Origin: an uncultured Verrucomicrobiota bacterium
GTDB taxonomy: Bacteria; Verrucomicrobiota; Verrucomicrobiia; Opitutales; Opitutaceae
Direction of reading: 5' to 3'
Length of the DNA: 22,007 nucleotides
NCBI GenBank assembly: GCA_903919625.1
Contig: CAIXIZ010000276.1
Coordinates: 1 to 22,007 of the forward strand
Under the pieces are notes generated by a model. The model searched no databases and was not told where the DNA came from. It saw nothing but the letters and a program-made list of their open reading frames with translations. Positions 1 to 7,395 of this stretch are shown piece after piece. Made by a program: the position numbers and the translations under genes. Position 1 is the first letter of the stretch. Each line of letters begins with the position of its first letter.

Positions 1-2
1 AG

Positions 3-701
3 CTGGCCGGCAAGGTGGACATGATTCCCAACCGGCCCAACCATCTCTGGCTCCAGGCCGACAAACCGGGCTACTATTTTGGCCAATGTGCCGAATATTG
101 CGGCGACTCGCATTCCTTGATGAAATTCCGGGTGATCGCCCTCGGAGAAAAGGAATTCGCCGCCTGGCTTGCGCAGCAGAAGCAGCCGGCCCGCACCGCC
201 GCCCCGATGGCCCCGGCCAACCCGGCCCGCGTCGCCGCAGTCGTGCCGGCCAAACTCGATTATACCGGCCGGCCCCGCGAAGCGCTGTCCGGCACCGGCG
301 ACCCGGCGGCGGCCTTTCAGGCCTGGCAGGCCCGGCAGGCGCCGCCTCCGCAGGAAGACCTCGCCCTCATTGGCGAAGGGCGGCGGCTGTTCAAGGAAAA
401 GTCCTGCTTTGGCTGCCATACCATCCGTGGCCACGAGGGGGTGGGCGTCACGGCCCCAGATCTCACCCACGTCGGCTCCCGCTCCAGCATCGCGGCGGGC
501 CTCCCGGAAAACACGCCGCAGCGGATGCGCGACTGGATCACCCAGCCCGACCATTGGAAGCCGGCCAACAAGATGTATTTTGGCGTTGGCGCGATGGCCG
601 GTTACATGAAGCCGGACGGCAACGGCAATTTCACCCGCAACATCATTTTGAATGACGCTGACATCGGGGCCTTGGTGGCGTATCTGCAGAGCTTGAAATA
701 A
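3..701 (+). CDS. coxB: Cytochrome c oxidase subunit II, caa3 type, 5'-truncated by window edge
   Basis: This is the C-terminal part of subunit II (CtaC/CoxB) of an aa3/caa3 oxidase; the frame is open to the first base, so the N-terminal helices and the first CuA histidine lie before the window. The CuA motif is visible around bases 84-122: Cys, Glu two on, Cys four on, then His and Met (GQCAEYCGDSHSLM). A linker rich in Ala and Pro follows, then a cytochrome c domain with CFGCH (405-419) as the covalent haem site. The Met codon at 573-575 is the likely axial ligand. The fused haem domain marks a caa3-type enzyme that takes electrons from cytochrome c or a bound donor on the periplasmic side. 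It is the first visible gene of the oxidase operon, 40 bases ahead of subunit I. The family assignment is very secure. Confidence 0.96.
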   Translation: MAGKVDMIPNRPNHLWLQADKPGYYFGQCAEYCGDSHSLMKFRVIALGEKEFAAWLAQQKQPARTAAPMAPANPARVAAVVPAKLDYTGRPREALSGTGDPAAAFQAWQARQAPPPQEDLALIGEGRRLFKEKSCFGCHTIRGHEGVGVTAPDLTHVGSRSSIAAGLPENTPQRMRDWITQPDHWKPANKMYFGVGAMAGYMKPDGNGNFTRNIILNDADIGALVAYLQSLK

Positions 702-741
702 CCCGCCGCCTGCGCAATCTCCCTCCCTATCACCTACCGAC

Positions 742-2679
<1,938 letters not shown>

Positions 2680-2711
2680 GCCGGCAATTTCATCCCTCCC
2701 CCTTTCCTGAA

Positions 2712-3563
2712 ATGAGCGACCACGCCGCCGCCGGCCCCATTGACCACCACCACGACCCGTCGACTGCGACGGGCATTCCGAACAAGAAGCTCCTGCTCTG
2801 GGCGTTTCTCGCGTCGGACTGCATGTTCTTCGGCACGCTCATCTCCACGCATCTGGTCTACCGCCAGCATCCGGCCGACACCACGCACATCCCCCGGGAG
2901 GTTTTCGACATCAACCTGACCTCGTTCTCGACGTTCATTCTGCTCATGTCGTCGCTGATGATGGCGCTGGCGGTGGGCGCGATCCAGCGGGGCAACGTCC
3001 GGGCCACGCGCAGCGCCCTGCTGGTCACTTCGTTCTTCGGGCTGATTTTTCTCGGTTGCCAGGTCTTTGAGTTCACGAATTTCGTCTACGAGCACGGGAT
3101 GAACATCGCGAATCCGGATTCGATCTTCGATTCGACCTTCTTCACGCTCACCGGCACCCACGGCACTCACGTGGCGATCGGCGTGCTCTGGCTGGGGTTG
3201 ATGTACGTCCGTTCCTTCAAGCCTGCCGGCACCCGCGGGAGCGCCTGGTTTGGGCGGAATGTCGCCCATGTGCTGGTTTTCATCGCCGCCGCCGGACCGA
3301 TGTTCGCCTTCATTGTGCCCGGGGTGCTCCGCATCTTTATCTCGGGCGACAGTTTCGGGATGTTTTTTAGCCACAATCTGTGGCCCCTGGCGGTCGAGGC
3401 GGCCGCCCTGAGCCTGCTGGCCTGGTTTGCGCGTGCGGCCGGCCCGGTGGAGTTTGACGAACGCCACGCCATCGATGTCGAATCCATGGGGCTTTACTGG
3501 CACTTCGTTGACATTGTCTGGATTGTGATTTTCACCGCCGTTTATCTCCTCGAGTACGTCTGA
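2712..3563 (+). CDS. coxC: Cytochrome c oxidase subunit III with an internal insertion
   Basis: This is subunit III (CtaE/CoxC) of the oxidase, 283 residues. The frame is open further upstream, but that part lies over the coxA end; ATG 2712 gives a normal hydrophilic, His-rich N-terminus. Family features are clear: a first helix with KLLLWAFLASDCMFFG, a central FEFTNF segment, then STFFTLTGTHGTHVAIGVLWL, and the closing MGLYWHFVDIVWIVIF. Between the last two, where the family normally has a loop of about 30 residues, this protein has about 85 residues (roughly 170-255), including one or two hydrophobic stretches. The reading frame and codon pattern stay intact through it. Subunit III stabilises the catalytic core and proton uptake and does not bind metal. 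It lies 32 bases after coxA. The function is secure; the role of the insertion is unknown. Confidence 0.95.
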   Translation: MSDHAAAGPIDHHHDPSTATGIPNKKLLLWAFLASDCMFFGTLISTHLVYRQHPADTTHIPREVFDINLTSFSTFILLMSSLMMALAVGAIQRGNVRATRSALLVTSFFGLIFLGCQVFEFTNFVYEHGMNIANPDSIFDSTFFTLTGTHGTHVAIGVLWLGLMYVRSFKPAGTRGSAWFGRNVAHVLVFIAAAGPMFAFIVPGVLRIFISGDSFGMFFSHNLWPLAVEAAALSLLAWFARAAGPVEFDERHAIDVESMGLYWHFVDIVWIVIFTAVYLLEYV

Positions 3564-3576
3564 CCTGATCATTGCC

Positions 3577-3921
3577 ATGTCTTCATCCGCCGACCACGCC
3601 CCCGCCCATCTGGCGGGCCATCACGAAAGCAAATTTCACCTCTTCGTGCAGATTGCGATGACCCTCGCGGTCATCACCGGGGTGGAGGTGCTGGCGGTCT
3701 TTGTGCCGTTCCCCCGCTGGATCATTGTCAGCACCCTCATCACTTTCTCGGCGGTGAAATTCATGCTCGTCATCTTTCTTTTCATGCATCTGCGCTGGGA
3801 CAAGATGTTCTGCACCATCCTGTTTTTCATCGGTTTGATCCTCGGCGGTGGCACGCTGGCCGCATTGGTCACCCTGTTTCGGATGAGCGCCAGCTTCCCG
3901 CTGACGTCATTGCCCCAGTAA
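3577..3921 (+). CDS. ctaF: Cytochrome c oxidase subunit IV (small membrane subunit)
   Basis: This 114-residue protein has a His-rich N-terminal tail and three hydrophobic segments (about 22-45, 49-70 and 78-100). The second ends in KFMLVIFLFMHLRWD, the hallmark of the prokaryotic COX4 family (CtaF/CoxD). Such subunits are accessory: they sit in the inner membrane beside subunits I and III and help assembly or stability. The gene lies 13 bases after coxC, in the expected order for a caa3 operon. The start has no Shine-Dalgarno. After it comes a 91-base gap with a GC-rich imperfect hairpin but no T tract, so I cannot say whether transcription stops before ctaG. Confidence 0.93.
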   Translation: MSSSADHAPAHLAGHHESKFHLFVQIAMTLAVITGVEVLAVFVPFPRWIIVSTLITFSAVKFMLVIFLFMHLRWDKMFCTILFFIGLILGGGTLAALVTLFRMSASFPLTSLPQ

Positions 3922-4012
3922 CCTGGCGGCTCCGGGGTTGGGCGGCCGCGGCCACCCGCCGGATCGCACGGGCCGTTGACCCCGCGCCGGCGCATCCGCT
4001 AGCTCATCCGGC

Positions 4013-4813
4013 ATGATTGACTGGCGTCACTGGCACAATGAGCCGCACCTGATCGGCGGGCTGATCCTGCTCGGCTGGCTCTACGCCATCCTCACCGGTC
4101 CGCTGCGCGGCCGGCTGGCCCCCGGCATCGGTTACCCACGGTCGGCGGCCTGGAAGTTTTATGGCGCCCTGGTCATTTTCTATCTGGCGATTGGCTCGCC
4201 GCTCGATCAGGTCGGCGAACGCTATCTGCTCTGCGCCCACATGCTGGAGCACCAGCTCATCATCTACCCGGCGGCCGTGCTGTTCCTGCTCGGCCTGCCT
4301 GCCTGGCTGGTCCGGCCGGTCACGGGCTGCCCCGCCCTGCGGCGGATCCTGGGGGTGATGACCAATCCGATCATCTGCGGGCTGGTCTTCACCCTCACGC
4401 TGACCGTCTGGCATGCGCCCTACCTGTATGACCAGGCGTTGCAAAACCGGCCGGTGCATATTGCCGAACATCTCATGTTTTTTGGCGCCGCCCTGTCCTA
4501 TTGGTGGCCGCAACTCAGCCCGTCGACGGAGTTTCCCCCGCTCCCCCCCGGAGTGCGGATGCTCTATCTGCCCGCGGTGGTCATCGGCATGACTCCGCTG
4601 TTCTTCTACCTCGCGTTTTCGAGCGACTATCCGCTCTACAAAACCTACGAGTATGCGCCGCGGCTGTTCGCCCGGCTCGACCCCGTGGGCGATCAGCTGC
4701 TGGCCGCCGCGATGATGGAGCTGGGCGGCATGCTGGTGGCTTTCCTGGCGTTTGCGGCGGCCTTTGTGGACTGGCAGCGGCCTTCGGCGGCAGTTCAGCT
4801 GAATTCATCCTGA
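4013..4813 (+). CDS. ctaG: CtaG-type cytochrome c oxidase assembly protein
   Basis: This is a 266-residue multi-span inner-membrane protein of the caa3_CtaG family, which is distinct from the alpha-proteobacterial CtaG/Cox11 copper chaperone. In Bacillus subtilis CtaG is needed for an active caa3 oxidase and is thought to act in CuB delivery or subunit I maturation. Family-like segments include the short N-terminal WRHWHNEPHLIGG, the helix ending HMLEHQLIIYPAA, the LTLTVWHAPYLYDQAL block with HIAEHLMFF, and the MMELGGMLVAF helix near the end. Several His and Met residues lie at helix ends and could bind copper, though that is inference. It follows ctaF by 91 bases, and its TGA overlaps the next ATG (TGATG, 4811-4815), so the next gene is probably translationally coupled. 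Confidence 0.93.
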   Translation: MIDWRHWHNEPHLIGGLILLGWLYAILTGPLRGRLAPGIGYPRSAAWKFYGALVIFYLAIGSPLDQVGERYLLCAHMLEHQLIIYPAAVLFLLGLPAWLVRPVTGCPALRRILGVMTNPIICGLVFTLTLTVWHAPYLYDQALQNRPVHIAEHLMFFGAALSYWWPQLSPSTEFPPLPPGVRMLYLPAVVIGMTPLFFYLAFSSDYPLYKTYEYAPRLFARLDPVGDQLLAAAMMELGGMLVAFLAFAAAFVDWQRPSAAVQLNSS

Positions 4814-5877
4814 TGCGCCTCTGGACCCTCCACCCGAAATACCTCGACCCCAAGGGCCTGGTCGCACTCTGGCGCGAGGCGTTGCTGGCGCAGGCCGTCT
4901 TGCTCGGCCGGACGAAAGGCTATCGCCATCACCCGCAGTTGCACCGTTTTCTGGCCTGCCCCAGGCCGGCCGCGGCGCTGGCGAGCTATCTGGCCGCCGT
5001 CCATACCGAGGCCACCGGCCGTGGTTACCGTTTTGACGCCACCAAGATCGGCCGTGCCCGGTTGGGGGCCCGGCTGCCGGAGACGCGTGGCCAACTGCTG
5101 TATGAGTGGGCCCACCTCCGGCAAAAACTCCTGCTCCGGGATGCGGGTCACTGGCGGGCTATGGCAGCCGTCACCGCCCCGTCACCCCATCCGCTTTTCC
5201 GGCTCACCCGCGGAGGCGTCCGGCCCTGGGAGAAAACTGCCGCGGCGCCTGTGGTATTTCGGTTGCGGGGCCGGGCGGGCCGGCCCACGTTGGCGGGTGC
5301 TTCCCGATCCATGCCGCTGAGCATTGTCCATTACAACGATCCCGTGCTGCGGAAAAAAGGCGCGCGCGTCACCGCGTTTGATGCCGGGCTGGCTGCGCTC
5401 GGGGCCGAAATGACCGAGGCCATGCACACCGCCGAGGGCATTGGCCTGGCGGCCCAGCAGATTGGGCGTGCCTTGCAGCTTTGTGTCGTGGATCTGCGTG
5501 CCGCCAAGGCCGAGTCCGGCTGGGAACTGGATGGCGCGCGCCCGCCCTTGGAGCTGCTAATGCCCCTGGTGCTGTTCAACCCCGCCGTCACCGCCCTGCC
5601 GTCGGCCGAAACCCTCTATGAGGAGGGCTGTCTTTCCTTTCCCGGCATCCGGGGCGAAATCAGCCGTCCCGACGCCATCCGCGTGGATTTTCAGGATGTC
5701 CATGGCGTGCCGCACCGGCTGGTTTGCACGGGGCTGTTTGCCCGTTGCGTCCAGCATGAGGCCGATCATCTCAATGGTGTGCTGTTCATCGACCGCATGG
5801 ACCGGAAAACGCGCGCCGGGATTGACGACGCGGTGAAGGCGCTTGCCAAGGAGACGCGCCAACCGGCCGCAGGCTGA
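4813..5877 (+). CDS. Fusion: pyrimidine-dimer DNA glycosylase (endonuclease V family) - peptide deformylase
   Basis: This single uninterrupted frame of 354 residues encodes two unrelated enzymes. Residues 1 to about 141 match the bacterial pyrimidine-dimer glycosylase/endonuclease V family: it opens with MRLWTLHPKYLD and has ALWREALLAQ, GYRHHPQLHRF and a closing HPLFR...PWEK. Arg21-Glu22 appear to align with Arg22-Glu23 of T4 endonuclease V, where Glu23 is catalytic. A linker of about 25 residues rich in Arg, Ala and Gly (142-166) follows, then a complete peptide deformylase from Met167. No stop codon lies between them. The start ATG overlaps the ctaG stop (TGATG). Either this is a true bifunctional protein, or deformylase is also made from the internal ATG at 5311. 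A one-base sequencing error near 5233-5318 could also hide a stop, because the third forward frame has a TGA at 5318-5320. Confidence 0.72.
   Translation: MRLWTLHPKYLDPKGLVALWREALLAQAVLLGRTKGYRHHPQLHRFLACPRPAAALASYLAAVHTEATGRGYRFDATKIGRARLGARLPETRGQLLYEWAHLRQKLLLRDAGHWRAMAAVTAPSPHPLFRLTRGGVRPWEKTAAAPVVFRLRGRAGRPTLAGASRSMPLSIVHYNDPVLRKKGARVTAFDAGLAALGAEMTEAMHTAEGIGLAAQQIGRALQLCVVDLRAAKAESGWELDGARPPLELLMPLVLFNPAVTALPSAETLYEEGCLSFPGIRGEISRPDAIRVDFQDVHGVPHRLVCTGLFARCVQHEADHLNGVLFIDRMDRKTRAGIDDAVKALAKETRQPAAG
5311..5877 (+). CDS. def: Peptide deformylase module; possible separate product from internal ATG
   Basis: The 188 residues from this ATG form a full-length peptide deformylase, which removes the formyl group from the N-terminal Met of new proteins in the cytoplasm. 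All three motifs are present: GIGLAAQQIG (43-52, with Gln50), EEGCLSFPG (104-112, Cys107 binding the metal) and QHEADH (148-153, His149 and His153 binding metal, Glu150 catalytic). Position 49 of motif I is Gln where Pro or Thr is more usual. MPLSIVHYNDPVLRKK is a normal deformylase N-terminus, which is why an independent start here is plausible. No convincing Shine-Dalgarno precedes it. The same residues form the C-terminal half of the longer frame that starts at 4813. No methionyl-tRNA formyltransferase gene follows, unlike the common def-fmt pair. Confidence 0.8.
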   Translation: MPLSIVHYNDPVLRKKGARVTAFDAGLAALGAEMTEAMHTAEGIGLAAQQIGRALQLCVVDLRAAKAESGWELDGARPPLELLMPLVLFNPAVTALPSAETLYEEGCLSFPGIRGEISRPDAIRVDFQDVHGVPHRLVCTGLFARCVQHEADHLNGVLFIDRMDRKTRAGIDDAVKALAKETRQPAAG

Positions 5878-5957
5878 CCAAAGCGGGCCGCTCCATCGGC
5901 CGGCGCCCGACTGCTTCCGAACTTTCCGCCGGGGCGAACGCCGTCAAAATTTTCTCT

Positions 5958-6638
5958 GTGAACACACTGCTTCTTTGGGACATCGACGGCACGCTGATCA
6001 GCTCAGGCGGGGCGGGCATGACCGCGCTGGAGCGTGCCTTGGGTGAAGTTTTCGGCGTGACGGGCTCGCTGGCGGACATCGAGTTTGCCGGCCGGACCGA
6101 CCGCTGGATCATGCGGCGGGTTTTTGAGAAATTTGCCCTCCCGGCCACCGAAGAGAACTTTGCCCGCTACCTTGACGGCTATGTGGCCGCATTGCCCGCC
6201 CAGCTGACCAACCCGCGGGCGCGGATTTTGCCCGGAGTGCGGGAGATTCTGACAACCGCGGCCGGGCGGCCCCATCTCGCGCAGGGCCTGCTCACGGGCA
6301 ACCTGGTGCGTGGAGCGCGCGCCAAACTCACCCATCACGGCCTCTGGGATTTTTTCCCCTTCGGCGCGTTTGCCGATGATGCCGAGCTGCGCAACGACCT
6401 TGGCCCGCACGCCTTGCGGCGGGCGCGGGAACACCACGGCGTGGACTTCCCGCCGCCGCGGGTCTGGATCATCGGCGACACCCCCCACGACATTGCCTGC
6501 GGCAAGGTCATCGGCGCCTGCACCCTGGCGGTGACCACCGGGGACTACTCGGCGGACGAGCTGGCCGCACATGAACCAACCGCGCTGCTGGCCGACCTGG
6601 CCTCCCCGGCCGCGTTCTGGCAGGCCATCGGAGCGTGA
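5958..6638 (+). CDS. HAD-family hydrolase, phosphoglycolate phosphatase-like
   Basis: This 226-residue cytoplasmic protein of the haloacid dehalogenase superfamily has all four catalytic motifs. Motif I is WDIDGTL, with Asp8 as nucleophile and Asp10 as acid/base. Motif II is LLTGN (Thr113). Motif III contains Lys123. Motif IV is IGDTPHDIACG (Asp174 and Asp178 binding Mg2+). Residues about 14-85 form a helical cap of the Gph/PGMB type, so a small phosphorylated metabolite is the likely substrate, perhaps 2-phosphoglycolate or a sugar phosphate; the sequence does not decide. The GTG start is chosen because motif I begins only seven residues later and no in-frame ATG precedes it. No Shine-Dalgarno is visible. 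It lies 80 bases after the deformylase and 46 bases before queE, possibly in one transcript. Confidence 0.9.
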   Translation: MNTLLLWDIDGTLISSGGAGMTALERALGEVFGVTGSLADIEFAGRTDRWIMRRVFEKFALPATEENFARYLDGYVAALPAQLTNPRARILPGVREILTTAAGRPHLAQGLLTGNLVRGARAKLTHHGLWDFFPFGAFADDAELRNDLGPHALRRAREHHGVDFPPPRVWIIGDTPHDIACGKVIGACTLAVTTGDYSADELAAHEPTALLADLASPAAFWQAIGA

Positions 6639-6684
6639 GCCGGGATGTCGCTGCCGCCATGGAACTGACCGCCACCCTGCCCTG

Positions 6685-7377
6685 ATGCTTGTCGCTGAAA
6701 TATTTTATTCGCTCCAGGGCGAAGGCATACTGGCCGGAGTCCCTTCCGTGTTTGTGCGGGCCAGCGGCTGCAATCTCCGCTGCAGCTGGTGTGACACGCC
6801 CCATGCCTCGTGGGCGCCGGAGGGCCGGCCGCACACAGTGGATGAAATTGTCGCCGAGGTGCTGGGCCATCCGGCCCGGCACGTCGTGCTCACCGGCGGC
6901 GAGCCGATGGTCGCCAAGGACATTCACGCGCTGGCGGCCGCGCTCAAAGGGCACGGGCGGCACCTCACCATTGAGACGGCGGCGACGGTCGCACCCGGCG
7001 GCATCGCCTGTGATCTCGCTTCGCTTTCGCCCAAGCTCCTCAACTCCGCCCCCGACGCGACCAAACACGCCGCCTGGCGCAAACGGCACGAGGCCACGCG
7101 CTGGCAGCCCGACGTGGTGCGCGCCTGGCTCGACGCCTATGATTGCCAGCTCAAGTTTGTCGTCGCCGGGCCGGGGGATGTGGATGAGCTGGAGGCGATG
7201 CTGACGAAACTCGGCCGCGAGATTGCGCGGGAAAAAATCCTGCTGATGCCCGAAGGCGTGACCGTGGAAAACCTCCGGGCGCGCGCCGGCTGGCTCGCCG
7301 AGCTGTGCAAGACGCGCGGCTACCGTTACGCGCCACGCCTGCAGATCGAACTGTATGGCAACCAACGCGGAACCTAA
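6685..7377 (+). CDS. queE: 7-carboxy-7-deazaguanine synthase (radical SAM)
   Basis: This 230-residue radical SAM enzyme converts 6-carboxytetrahydropterin to 7-carboxy-7-deazaguanine, a step towards preQ0 and queuosine. The N-terminus AEIFYSLQGEG is the QueE signature. The [4Fe-4S] motif is the canonical CX3CX2C (Cys29, Cys33, Cys36 in CNLRCSWC). LTGGEP follows at about residue 71 and contacts SAM and the iron-sulfur cluster. An insertion after the SPK segment (AWRKRHEATRWQPDVV) and the late QLKFVV and LMPEG segments fit the family. The frame is open about 114 bases further upstream, but that part overlaps the HAD gene and has no family similarity; ATG 6685 gives the standard start. No queC, queD or queF is in the window, so the rest of the pathway must be elsewhere. 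The call is confident. Confidence 0.95.
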   Translation: MLVAEIFYSLQGEGILAGVPSVFVRASGCNLRCSWCDTPHASWAPEGRPHTVDEIVAEVLGHPARHVVLTGGEPMVAKDIHALAAALKGHGRHLTIETAATVAPGGIACDLASLSPKLLNSAPDATKHAAWRKRHEATRWQPDVVRAWLDAYDCQLKFVVAGPGDVDELEAMLTKLGREIAREKILLMPEGVTVENLRARAGWLAELCKTRGYRYAPRLQIELYGNQRGT

Positions 7378-7395
7378 GCCGGCCCGGAGGGGCGT

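Noticed and set aside
3922..4012. GC-rich hairpin between ctaF and ctaG as an intrinsic terminator
   Set aside because: The stem is imperfect (around GGGCGGCC/GGCCACCC) and no T tract follows.
7378..7395. Shared bidirectional terminator between queE and the histidine kinase
   Set aside because: The 18-base gap has no dyad with a T run on either strand.
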